64,000 bases of DNA, taken from contig NW_017264195.1 of NCBI RefSeq assembly GCF_001619985.1, positions 2,542,001 to 2,606,000 on the forward strand, in the 5' to 3' direction. This stretch comes from Xylona heveae TC161. Taxonomy: Eukaryota > Ascomycota > Xylonomycetes > Xylonales > Xylonaceae. Under the pieces are notes generated by a model. The model was given only the letters and a program-made list of their open reading frames with translations, made no database searches and was not told the DNA's origin. The position numbers were made by a program, and so were the translations under genes. Shown piece after piece: positions 1-9,389 of this stretch (positions are counted from its first letter, which is position 1; each line of letters starts with the position of its first letter).

Positions 1-645
1 GTTGTGAGCATGGCCGTCGGTGGAGACTTGAAGTTCCCTTGCAAGACCGCTGTCAATTCCAACAACAAGATCTTTGGCCACAACGCCTTTGTCCGATTTA
101 ACCCAGGCGGTGTCAACTTCAAGGTCCGCCACGCGGTCCAAGCACTCGTCGAATCTCCGCTCATCGCAGTGCTCCCACTTGTTAAAGATGATGAGATCGG
201 TATATCTGGCTTGGATCTTGGCGGTGTAGCTGGTATCGTCATATCCTTTCCAGTTTTCGACATCAATGACCGAAACAACTCCGTCGAGAACATAATCGCC
301 CGTCTCTTTTCCAAGTCTGTTCACTTCCATAGCCAGAGTAGCCGGGAAGGCGCTTCCACTAGTTTCGACGATGATTCGATCGGGCGCAACATCTTTGCGA
401 AGATCACTGAGAGCGTCGCCCAGTTGGCCAACCAAATTGCAACAGATGCAACCGTTCAGCAGCTCCTGCACACCGGAGATAGAGGCATTGGAGGCCAGCT
501 TAGTGTCGATTGCGACATCACCAAATTCATTCTTGAGGAGAGCGAGCTTGTATCGAGGAGGCAGTTGAGGGATGAGATTCAAAATGAGAGTTGTCTTGCC
601 AGACCCGAGGAATCCGGTAATAATTGTGATGGGAATAGGAGCCAT
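1..645 (-). CDS. CobW/COG0523-type G3E GTPase, C-terminus cut off by window edge
   Basis: The reading frame starts at the ATG at 645 and runs off the left edge with 215 codons visible and no intron. A P-loop GFLGSGKTT lies at residues 11-19, the family's metal-binding CxCC motif (CICC) at 66-69, ETSG at 94-97, and the guanine-specificity motif NKWE at 155-158. The visible end (residues STDGHAHN) enters the His-rich stretch usual between the GTPase and CobW_C domains. Family members are metallochaperone-type GTPases, mostly for zinc or other transition metals. The N-terminal CPELVP-type motif of ZNG1 is absent because the P-loop begins almost at once, so this is probably a different COG0523 subgroup; its metal and client are unknown. 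It diverges from the small-protein gene at 1311, sharing an upstream region of about 665 bp. Confidence 0.9.
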   Translation of the reverse strand, partial: MAPIPITIITGFLGSGKTTLILNLIPQLPPRYKLALLKNEFGDVAIDTKLASNASISGVQELLNGCICCNLVGQLGDALSDLRKDVAPDRIIVETSGSAFPATLAMEVNRLGKETGDYVLDGVVSVIDVENWKGYDDTSYTAKIQARYTDLIIFNKWEHCDERRFDECLDRVADLEVDTAWVKSDKGVVAKDLVVGIDSGLARELQVSTDGHAHN

Positions 646-1310
646 GATGTTGACGTTCAAAAATTGATGATTATAACTGCCTATTAACAAAAGAATAGGA
701 GAAAGGAAAAAAGGCTCAGGGATCTATTATGAATCAAAAAGATGTCTCCCTCTAGACTTTTGCCATCGGTCGGCCAGGAACGGATGATCCATCGCGCGAT
801 TTCGGACGTTAGCGAAGCCGCATGACGCGAAGTGCCGACTGGGGAAGGAACGAGGGGCAACTGCGTGCGAAATGGAGGGGCAACCAGACAAATTAGGGGA
901 CCTACGTCACCCTAAGATCTCGACTTCCCCCCAGATTGGCAACACGTTGACATGGAGAACGTGTTGACCTTTGCCATCATTGGAGAAGATACAATTCGAG
1001 ACTGTCACTAACCCACATTTAATATTTTCCCCTATTTGCGCCAAACTCTATACTTCCTCTTCACTGTCTGGTATTGTGCTTTTGCACCTTCCTGCTCTGT
1101 GCGCCAGCCAAGACATCCCACGTTGCGAATCAGGTTTTATTCCTCTTCAGCCGACGTCACTCTTTATTCTCGGCCGGCATTCTCTAGCTACAAAAGCATT
1201 TCTTGAATCCCGACTATCGAACAATCAAAAGGAAAATAATAATCCATATCCATCGTCTTCAGTCCTATAACCATCCCAATACCTCGAGCAAGAAAACAAA
1301 TAGGATAACT
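646..1310. promoter_or_regulatory. shared upstream region of two divergent genes
   Basis: This 665-bp stretch lies between the start codons of the CobW-type gene (-) and the small hydrophilic protein gene (+) and must hold both promoters. I see no convincing reading frame in it. The part just upstream of 1311 is A-rich, as is common in fungal 5' leaders. No specific operator could be assigned. Confidence 0.5.
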
Positions 1311-1722
1311 ATGGACGCCCTCAAGAACGCCGTCGGTATGGGGAGTAACAACGAGAATGGAGAGCAACAACCACAGTCATCTAAGCAGAGCGGTGGCTTC
1401 CTTGGTGGACTGGGTGATAAAATAAATAGCGCTGCTGGCGGAGGAAAGGAAAGCGAAAAGGATGAAGACCTTCTCGACAAGGGTAAAATATATCTGCTTC
1501 GGTTTGCCATAGGTTGACTGTGTACTAACATCCTCCCCTCTAGGCGTCGATGCCTTTCAGCAGTATGCTCTTGGGCAGGGTCCCCAGGATAACGAGTCGG
1601 CCGTTGAGCAAGCTAAAGACGAGCAAATTTCCGATTTTATCCGCTCTCAGTACAAGAGCACTACAGGACATGAGTTCCCAGTCAAGGACAAACCTACGAA
1701 GCTGGATAGAAATGCCGATTGA
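1311..1722 (+). CDS. small hydrophilic Gly/Gln-rich conserved fungal protein (two exons)
   Basis: The exons are 1311..1482 and 1544..1722, giving 116 residues. The 61-nt intron has a GTAAAA donor, a TACTAAC branch site at 1523-1529 and a CTAG acceptor; splicing restores the reading DKGVDAFQQY. The protein has no signal peptide or membrane segment. It starts MDALKNAVGMGS, has a Gln-rich stretch, then GGFLGGLGDKINSAAGGG, a charged ESEKDEDLLDKGVD segment and a C-terminal half with QGPQDNESAVEQAKDEQI. I recognise this layout from small, abundant, apparently disordered ascomycete proteins often annotated as stress- or damage-responsive, but I cannot name a function from sequence. The CobW-type gene diverges from it. 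Confidence 0.8.
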
Positions 1723-2335
1723 TAAACTTGTTGAAGCAGATTGATTGGAGGAAGAAGGGGAGGAGAATCCCGTCTATAGTCTGACTGAAAGCACATTATT
1801 ACGCCTGCAGGAGCATACGTGGATAGCAACATTTCGGACTTTTACCAGCACATATTGCATTATTAGCATACAAAGCATTATTAGGCAGTGTCGAGCATTT
1901 TCCGCCGCATAGTATCTATTATCATATCTGAATAATGTATTCCTTTTTTATTTGATAGGTGGACGCTATCATAAGCATAATTATACTCCGCCGAAACTAA
2001 TTCATCATTGTTGGAAGCACGATGAACTTTTTGATTTATACATAGAAATACAAAATGAAATACACGGAACAAAAAAAAAATTACCGGAGAACTAAATAAA
2101 GTATTCTTAGCAGATTAATTAGCAGCCTGAAATAATTAAAGATTCTGAATTTTCATGATTATTTCAGTCAATTTAATTGGCTTTAATAAAGTTGTAATTA
2201 AAATAGGAACTACGGAGTAGAAATCCCTGACTACTTCAGGTTCAGGCGAGGCTTCGAGATTGATGAAAGGCATTATCTTACGGTACACTCGTTATTAGTA
2301 CATAGGAAAGATTGATTGATATCAATTCAACAAGC
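1723..2335. other. AT-rich spacer upstream of the tRNA gene
   Basis: No coding frame is supported here. Bases 2041-2220 are strongly AT-rich (about 47 G/C in 180 by my count). A TACGGAGTA motif lies at 2211-2219; the same nonamer recurs elsewhere in the window. Confidence 0.5.
2211..2219 (+). repeat. recurrent intergenic nonamer TACGGAGTA
   Basis: This is an exact copy of a short motif also found at 10805-10813, 17497-17505, 20613-20621 and, inverted, at 26277-26285 and 29289-29297. All copies are outside exons. Confidence 0.7.
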
Positions 2336-2436
2336 GTCGTCTTAGCTCAATTGGGAGAGCGCCAGACTGAAGTCAACTTCTGTCTAAACGCAAACGCGTT
2401 ATCTGGAGGTACTGTGTTCGATCCACAGAGACGACA
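2336..2436 (+). tRNA. tRNA-Phe (anticodon GAA) with a 28-nt intron
   Basis: A full cloverleaf folds. The acceptor stem GTCGTCT (2336-2342) pairs with AGACGAC (2429-2435), with A2436 as discriminator. The D arm is GCTC/GAGC, the anticodon stem CCAGA (2362-2366) pairs with TCTGG (2402-2406), and the T stem CTGTG/CACAG encloses the loop TTCGATC. The anticodon GAA is at 2369-2371. The intron 2373-2400 lies one base 3' of the anticodon (between positions 37 and 38), the canonical place for eukaryotic tRNA introns; its removal gives the loop CTGAAGA. The CCA end is not encoded, as expected. Oligo-T follows directly. Confidence 0.95.
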
Positions 2437-2444
2437 AAAGTTTC

Positions 2445-2459
2445 TTTTTAATTTTTTTT
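2445..2459 (+). terminator. oligo-T RNA polymerase III terminator
   Basis: T5 (2445-2449) and T8 (2452-2459) lie within 25 bp downstream of the tRNA-Phe gene, the usual signal for RNA polymerase III release. Confidence 0.75.
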
Positions 2460-3067
2460 GGGTCGTGAATTCCTTTGTGACTCTGGGACCCTTTTTTTTA
2501 AGATACCATGCTGCCCGCATTTTCTTTTTTATAAATGTGGGCTTTCATCATCCAGCGCAATCTTCATTATTATAATGTTTGCAATGGCAACTTTCATTTG
2601 TCTCCTGGTTCTTTAGTTCATCGCTCTTGCAGAGATCTCAATGGGATCTTTGACCTCGTTTCATGCTTTCGCGGTTCAATCAACATGTTACTTGCAAATA
2701 TGTCCTATGCCTTGATTATATTTGACGATGCCTTTTACTTCTAACTGCGTTTGTGGTAGGCCTTTCAAGCAGCCCATCCCTAAGTCGCGCCTGCCATTCA
2801 TGGAACGGCCAAAAAATGGATGCCCATTGCTTTTACCACAACATAAACATGGGCCCGGCTGACACAATCGCTTTCTTTTGCTTCGCGTCCTGTACCTTGT
2901 TCATCAATCATTCATTTTCTTGGAATCATCGTTGCATCGATATCGTCGTTGAGACCGGGTTACACTTGCTTTCAGAATCTTGACATTTTGGCTTGGAGAA
3001 CCAACAACCTTTTGCAGCCTCTTGGCTTGAGAAAATAAACTTCAATTTGCTCTTTCATCGCCTCAGC
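2460..3067. other. spacer and probable 5' leader of the next gene
   Basis: No supported reading frame. It is pyrimidine-rich in places and probably contains the promoter and 5' UTR of the gene starting at 3068. Confidence 0.4.
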
Positions 3068-5047
3068 ATGAAGATCGGTCCTCCTTATCCCTTTAAAGGC
3101 GACCAGAGTCCGCAGCGTCCCTCACGGTCGACACAGTCGGTGGATGAAGAGCCACCTCCATACACAGAATGGGAGCCTTTTGTCAGGGACTTGAGCAGAA
3201 TCGCAAGCTCCGGAGCTCAGGCATTTCCTTGTGAGCAGGATACTAGTTCTTCTACCGAAGAAAGCGACTCCTTCCAAATTTCAAGTGCCCAAGGTGATTG
3301 CACACCTTACAAGGAAGAAACAAATCCGTTTGGCCAGATCGATGGGAAAGTCCATCAGTTCATTTTACCGATTCGCGAAAAGCCGCAGAACTGCTTTGCA
3401 GGCTCATATGCATCGTTACCCGTCTTGCTTGAGAATCCGTTGAACGAGAATGAACTCAGCAATTTTTCACATCAGTGTGCGGATCAAAAAGAAGTCGAAA
3501 GGATGGCTTCCATCGTCATGGGCCAACCTGTGATTGTGAATATGTCTCATGTCGACCCGCTAGCTGCGGAATTTACAGCCCAGGAGTTGGGAGAGATGTC
3601 AGAGAAGCCCGAAAATTCGTCCATGCAGAGATCTGAGAGCTTTGCACCTGGCGATGATAAAGCGTTTTCATCAACGCCGATTAATGAAAAGACAATCTCC
3701 GGGTCCGAAGAGGAAGGACGTGGCCAGCATTCGGAAACTGACAATAACCCGGAATTAGAAACAGATGTTATTCCAGAGGAAGAGTCTGGTCATGAATCCG
3801 AGGAAGATCACCTCTCACCGGAAGAAAAGCTCAGGAAGACACTCAAGCAAGAAACAATGTCAACTCGTTCCTTACCGCCCCATGGTGACCGAACCGAGAT
3901 AGCTGAACCACTTCCTATGCTAAGAGAAATCCCTTTGGGATCTATACCGATATCTGCAGCTCAATCTGCGGACGATAGTCTTATGCAAACAGAAAGCACC
4001 TCTGGAGACTCCGTGAAAATTGATTCTGTGCAGCCACTCTCCAGCAGCTCTGGAGTAACATCTCAACTTGCAGGGGTTTTGAATAATGACGTTTTTGGGC
4101 CTGCAGCGCCGGTTAGTCTTCATGCTCCCCAGAACCCGGATAGCTCTCATAGCGACCACAACATTCATCAGCCGGGCCTAATGGCATCGATGCCTCAATC
4201 GGGACATATCAATGTCAGTGCTTCCAAGACCAACAAGTATCTGCTAGATCATTTTACGGATACTCATGTGTCGCTGACATCATCTGAAAATCCCAATTCA
4301 CCAATTCCGAGCATCACTGATAGCTGCATTGGGTCAGGATCCATAGTTGTTGCCGTGGATTGCAGGAGGCTAAAATTCGCCACGGAGGATCGTCAAGACG
4401 ACGAGTTTTACACCAGGTTCGGCGGAATTTATATGGTTCTGCAAATGTTTAACGATCAATGGGCATTCTGCTCGAAACTGCGGATGACCACAGCACTCTG
4501 CCAGTACTGCTATGACCGAGAACAGGAGAATAAGAAATTCAGTAGGGCTGGGCTGAAGAGATTATTCCGCAGAGGTTCGACCAAGGAGGTAAAGAAACCT
4601 GATTATCGGATTCAACCTGAAGTGGATCCTCGCATGGGACCGCTCCTCGGATTTCTGCCTCTCAGCGCTGTCACGTTGCTTCCAAACATGGAGGATTATT
4701 GCGCGCGCGAGAAGGTCCTGACAGGATCCCATGAGGTTGATATTGATGTGCCGATGAGAACATTGAGTTTGCAGGGGGCGAGTCGCTACTACGACTCGGA
4801 TGGAGTTCTTGTCAGCGAAGAGATCTATCAAAAATGTTTTGAAAATTGCGGAGGGCGCTGCTTCCACCCGCTAACGGCCAAGAAGATTCTGAAGCAGCTG
4901 TACAACGAATCTATTCGAGAGAGCTCACGGGAGCGCGCCGAAGAATCTGCCCCGAAGCTTTCTACCAAGCGCTCCATCAAGAACTTTTTCACAGGCACAT
5001 TTTCGCGACGCGGAAATGGTCACAAGCGAACTCCACTTCCGAAGTAG
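3068..5047 (+). CDS. large acidic uncharacterised fungal protein
   Basis: This is a single uninterrupted frame of 659 residues from the ATG at 3068 (MKIGPPYPFKGD). The frame stays open for 25 codons upstream but has no other ATG, so 3068 is chosen. The first two thirds are Ser/Glu/Gln-rich and probably disordered, including a PPPYTEWEPF motif near residue 34. From about residue 418 the sequence becomes ordered: IVVAVDCRRLKFATED, then GGIYMVLQMFNDQWAFCSKL, a CQYCYDRE stretch and a basic region. The GGIYMVLQ..DQWAFCSKL segment resembles the core of an SH3-like fold, but that is only an impression. The last 60 residues are basic. There is no signal peptide or membrane span. I do not recognise a function. 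Confidence 0.85.
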   Translation: MKIGPPYPFKGDQSPQRPSRSTQSVDEEPPPYTEWEPFVRDLSRIASSGAQAFPCEQDTSSSTEESDSFQISSAQGDCTPYKEETNPFGQIDGKVHQFILPIREKPQNCFAGSYASLPVLLENPLNENELSNFSHQCADQKEVERMASIVMGQPVIVNMSHVDPLAAEFTAQELGEMSEKPENSSMQRSESFAPGDDKAFSSTPINEKTISGSEEEGRGQHSETDNNPELETDVIPEEESGHESEEDHLSPEEKLRKTLKQETMSTRSLPPHGDRTEIAEPLPMLREIPLGSIPISAAQSADDSLMQTESTSGDSVKIDSVQPLSSSSGVTSQLAGVLNNDVFGPAAPVSLHAPQNPDSSHSDHNIHQPGLMASMPQSGHINVSASKTNKYLLDHFTDTHVSLTSSENPNSPIPSITDSCIGSGSIVVAVDCRRLKFATEDRQDDEFYTRFGGIYMVLQMFNDQWAFCSKLRMTTALCQYCYDREQENKKFSRAGLKRLFRRGSTKEVKKPDYRIQPEVDPRMGPLLGFLPLSAVTLLPNMEDYCAREKVLTGSHEVDIDVPMRTLSLQGASRYYDSDGVLVSEEIYQKCFENCGGRCFHPLTAKKILKQLYNESIRESSRERAEESAPKLSTKRSIKNFFTGTFSRRGNGHKRTPLPK

Positions 5048-8000
5048 AGAGGGGATATTCCAAGGGTTTGTCACGACATTTGTTGGCTGGAGGCTCGAAT
5101 GATTTGGTTCACGACTGCTGCGTTGTCGCTGAGCTCGTTTTTTTGTTTTTTGTTTTGTCACCCAACGGCGGCACGAATTCTTTGTTGGTTTTATCAGTTC
5201 TTTATCAGTTTTCTCGCGCTTTGACTGCGGTAATGTATATTTATAGGCGCAGCGTTCCTTTGGCAGACTTGGAATGATAGGCGCGGTGTTTTCTTTTTGC
5301 GGGTATTGGAATGGAGCTTGGAGAGAGGAGTCCATCGGAATACCCTTAGTTACTTTTTCTTACGCCGGCTGGATACCACGCTTGGTCGCTCGTAGAAGAG
5401 CGCGTTTATTGTATTTTTCATTCCCTTGCCGGTACTTTTCGAAGCCCGCAGGCATTTTGTTAGGCGTGCAGATGAGCAATAGTAGACAGCCCCTTGGAGG
5501 CTTGGTCTTGCTCGTAAGAGCATTAAATGTATCAAATACGACTCCTTAAATCTACACCACGACCTCATAATACGTGACACTACCATTCCACTACGTGTTC
5601 TTTTTATTTCCGAAATTTTTTATCATTACTTGGCTTGACACTGAGTTCTCTAACGATTGCCTCGGAGTAGGTAGGTAATATAAAGTAGCACGCGTTTTCC
5701 AGCGCTTCCTTGCAGCTACACATACGCGGGCGCGTGACATGCATTGTAGAGTCAAACGCGACAGCATCAATCGCAGTCAGTAATTATTAACACCTTTTTG
5801 AGGGGGTTTTTTTTTTTTTTTTTTTTGAAGGGATCCTTTGTCATTCTTCCAGAACCATGAGTACCAAAATGATTTCTATGCACTCAGTTTTGAAGAATGT
5901 GCATACAATGTCGACAAGTCGCGTTCGCTGGACGTGCCCTTAGACCACCTGTGGCTGTCATTTACCTACCTACTTTACTGTTTTGCTTTTGCTCTTCCTG
6001 GAAGACTCGACGAGCAATTCATCTATTCTCGGGCCTGGTTGATCTACTACAGTCAATGGTAGAGCTTACTTGCTTTTCTGCTCCAAATATGATTCTGTCA
6101 TAAAATATATACGAGGTTAGACTGTCGGATATAAATCCCTTGAATCTTTACTTCTGTTGATGTAGACAAGGTGAGCAAGAGATGGTTGTTGATAAAAATG
6201 AAGGCGGTCGATCTGGTTCGTTTTATACATCCCAATCTAGGTAATTTGACACGCCTACGTCAATGTGTCTGGATCCTACGTCCAGTCTGGATTAATTTAC
6301 CACGGCACATTAAATAAATTTAAATTAGATTATGCGCTGTGTAATAGATTGGGATATTCAATGGTAGATTTATTAAACCAATTTATTTGAATTTATTTTC
6401 TTCATTATGTTGAGTTATCAATTTGTTATTTCGATAAAATATATAAACATTCAAATAATCATGACGTTTTATCACTACTTTCTCAAACAGAACAATACTG
6501 TATCTACAGAGAATGAAGACACGAGATATCATCTCTATTCAATCACAGTCAATATATTATATAGCTCCGCATAACGTAATTACCTCTCCCTGTACATCTA
6601 AACATTACATCTTCATCTTCACACTGACTTACTCTCTGTTTCACCAGACTTCTCCCCGACAGGGAAAAACACTGCTTACATAACCTGTCTCACTCCTCCG
6701 CTTCCCGAGACAGATTAAGCCAGAAACAGTTAGCTCAAAGTGAAACCTACCAATAAGCAGCGTTGTTGAATGAAGCGAGATCTACGAGATGGAAAGGGCT
6801 ATTCCGGAAATAGTAATTCAGACACACAGGGGAAACTGCGTTGGACGTCTACGCCTTCTGTGTCGTCAACGTGCCGCGGGATGGCGCCGTCAATAAAGTA
6901 ACTTGATCCCGAGGTCCAGGATTCCCCATGAGTTTGCCTTGTGCGACAACACTGCAAGGCTACAGCGCCAGGTCCCCTTCGCACGAGTACTCTGTACGTA
7001 TCTGTAGGGCCTTTTGGATTTGGATGGGGGTTTAGATATCGGCTGCAATTATCCTTGTACAATAATACTCCGATAAGATTAAGCATACTACGTACAGCGA
7101 TACTACGTTTTAAGCGGCCGCGGGAACCCTTGGGCCCAAGACATGACTGAAAACACTCGCGAATGGCTTGTGTAAGTGGATGGTACAGGCAACAGGGACA
7201 ACGGACATGAACGGGGCTTGAAAGGAGTCAACCAAAAAAAAAATCATCGTGTGCTGAGAGTTGAGATATACTCATATGATTGAAGCTTGGAAAAGCGGGC
7301 ATAGGGAAATAAACGCTTCGAGTAGACACGAGCTTGACTTGTCAACTAATATACGATATAAGTTATGATTCACACTACGGAAAATGGATGTCCTGTCTTT
7401 CGAGTGCTGCTGGAGGGAATATGATGTGGTAGGATACGGGGATGCAAAGTTTGAACAGGCTTGGGTTAATATATGCATTGCAGTATTTTAAGTCGTCTGG
7501 GCAATTTGATGACTGCAGTCAGTGGGCGGGCAGCTCGGTGTTTCGAATACTCCGTGGAAATTAGGCACAAAACAATGTCACAGTGTGATGTTACATGCTG
7601 GCCAAAATGTACGCGTCAGAACTACAGGATATACGTCACTGGTCCGTCAGAAAGGAATGTTACTCTGGATTCTTTCATGGTGGGTGTTGTTTTGCGAGAG
7701 AAAAGAAGGGAGAGAATGAGACGAGGTCATGTCTGTCGGAATGTAGTGTCAGACGTGGTTGTAATCAGGTGACTGCGCGGGTCGAGCGTGTCTTTTCGAA
7801 TTCTTCGTTGTCCTGGCAGCAGGGCGAGTCGGAGGAATGAAAACATACCTGATAGTGTTTATGGATGTCGGAAAGGAAAGAATGGCAGTAACTGTCGATC
7901 GACGTGTCAAGTCCCCAGATAGAGATGCTGGTAATTATTGTATCATTATTTCAATAATAATAATAATAATCTTATGACTAAGGATTAAAGATGACAATGG

Positions 8001-8321
8001 CTACATGTGCAAAATATCGTTGACCATACAGAATGAAAAGAAAAGTAAATAAATGAAATTCAGATCCGACCAGCGTGTGCTTTCCCAAATGGACAAAATG
8101 ATACACCAATAAAGATTGCCTATAGAAATACATAAAATGAAGAAATACAAATCCAAAAAAATCCTTTCAAACACCTGAAGAAGAAAATGTTTCTGCCAAG
8201 ACAAAGAAGAAAAAAGGAGGTTAGTTTACATGCCGCAAAGATCTGGGAATATTCAGCTTTGAACAACGAACCTTGGATCTAGCAAAAAGCAAAACTAAAT
8301 GCATCTCAAAGGTTACCCAAT
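5048..8321. other. 3.3-kb gene-poor intergenic region
   Basis: Only short, unconvincing frames occur on either strand. It holds a T-run at about 5810-5826, an AT-rich island (6301-6480), a short AAT microsatellite near 7952-7968 and an A-run near 7230. No tRNA, intact transposon or conserved protein fragment was recognised. It includes the 3' UTRs of the genes ending at 5047 (+) and 8322 (-), which converge here. Confidence 0.5.
6301..6480. other. AT-rich island of unknown origin
   Basis: I count about 42 G/C in 180 bases (roughly 23 percent), far below the surrounding genes. It has no coding frame. It could be a decayed repeat or simply AT-rich spacer; no terminal repeats or recognisable element parts were found, so no family is assigned. 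Confidence 0.5.
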
Positions 8322-9389
8322 CTACAGGAGATAGGCACCGCTGGCAATGAGAGCGACGAGAGCGGCAACGGCCTTGAAGCCGAGAGCATTGGCAGACGAG
8401 GCACCGCCCTCGAATGTCAGAGGAGCGGCAGTGGAAGAGCTGCTGGCGGAAGCAGACGAGGTAGCAGTGCCGCTTGAGGCAGAAGTAGCGGTCCAATTGC
8501 CGGCAGGAGCGCCTCCGGCGGGGGCGCTACCGGCGGGAGCCCATCCACCAGGGTGGTGGCCAGCATCAGTGGGCGCAGGAGGCTCGAAGGTGGTGCTGGT
8601 GGTGTCGGCAGCCTCTGTGCTGGAGGCCTCGTAGCTGGTAACGCTAGCGGAGGGCTCGTCGCACTCCTCGCTGCTCCAGTCGGCAGTAGCAGTAGCAGAG
8701 GCCGCGTCAGAAGTGGTGTAGTAGGTGACCGTCGGGGTCGGCTCATCGCACTCTTCGCTGCTCCAGGTGGCAGTATCAGAAGCAGTAGAAGTGGCAGTAG
8801 GCTCGTCATCGCAATCCTCGGAGGCCCAAGAGGAGGTTGTGGCGGTGGCGGAAGCGCTCCAGGTAGCACTGGAGCTCCACTCCTCATCACATGGGTCCGT
8901 GGTGGTGGCGGCAGCGGAAGTCGAAGAGGAACTTGTAGTCCAAGTGCCCTCTTCGTCGCCGCAAGGTTCAGGGCTTTCAGTTGCTGTTGAGCTTGCATCA
9001 GCCGACGTGCTGAAGGAAGTGGGCGTAGCCCAAGCAGGGTCGGTGACGGTGGCCTCGGCCGCAGTGGGCTCGGCATAGAAACCAGTAGGTGTTCCTCTGG
9101 TACTCCACTCGTCGCAGGGATCGGTGGTTTCGCAGGGAGAAGTAAAGGTATCGCATGGGTCGGGCTCTTCGCAGGGAAGAGACTCACTAGCGGGAGTGAC
9201 CATTGCACCGCCTTCCTCTGTGGTGGTGGCCGGCGCGGCCGCGACGGTGGTGGTTGGCGCTGGCGTTGAAGTGGTAGCAGCAGCCTCCTCCAACGCGGCA
9301 GTGTCAGTGGGCACCAAGGTCCAAGCTGCAGGAGCCGCCATGGCTCCTACAGCGGCCATCACAAGGGCGGTGGTGATAGTGGTCTTCAT
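8322..9389 (-). CDS. Ser/Thr/Ala-rich, Cys-repeat GPI-anchored cell-wall protein
   Basis: This intronless gene encodes 355 residues from the ATG at 9389. Residues 1-19 form a secretion signal ending in GAMAAPAA. The middle is mucin-like (Ser/Thr/Ala) and punctuated by repeats built on DPCDxW, EPCGDEE, EECDEPT and EDCDDEPT, each carrying acidic residues next to a cysteine, often preceded by a Trp (ATWSSEECDEPT type). An Ala/Pro/Gly-rich stretch follows, then a small-residue omega-site region (EGGASSAN) and a C-terminal hydrophobic tail, the layout of a GPI-attachment signal. It is expected to be O-mannosylated and anchored to membrane or wall. No enzymatic domain is visible. The repeats probably make its length variable between strains. 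It converges on the gene ending at 5047. Confidence 0.88.
   Translation of the reverse strand: MKTTITTALVMAAVGAMAAPAAWTLVPTDTAALEEAAATTSTPAPTTTVAAAPATTTEEGGAMVTPASESLPCEEPDPCDTFTSPCETTDPCDEWSTRGTPTGFYAEPTAAEATVTDPAWATPTSFSTSADASSTATESPEPCGDEEGTWTTSSSSTSAAATTTDPCDEEWSSSATWSASATATTSSWASEDCDDEPTATSTASDTATWSSEECDEPTPTVTYYTTSDAASATATADWSSEECDEPSASVTSYEASSTEAADTTSTTFEPPAPTDAGHHPGGWAPAGSAPAGGAPAGNWTATSASSGTATSSASASSSSTAAPLTFEGGASSANALGFKAVAALVALIASGAYLL

Noticed and set aside
6150-6800. A possible old retroelement terminal repeat around the AT-rich island
   Set aside because: TATA-like sequence and low G/C are present, but no matching termini, target duplication or internal part could be found, so no element is claimed.
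8417-9208. 263-codon minus-strand frame and several plus-strand frames overlapping the GPI-anchored protein gene
   Set aside because: The repeated Ser/Thr/Ala codons keep other frames free of stops; the resulting proteins are Pro/Leu- or Gly/Val-rich low-complexity sequence without a sensible start or fold.
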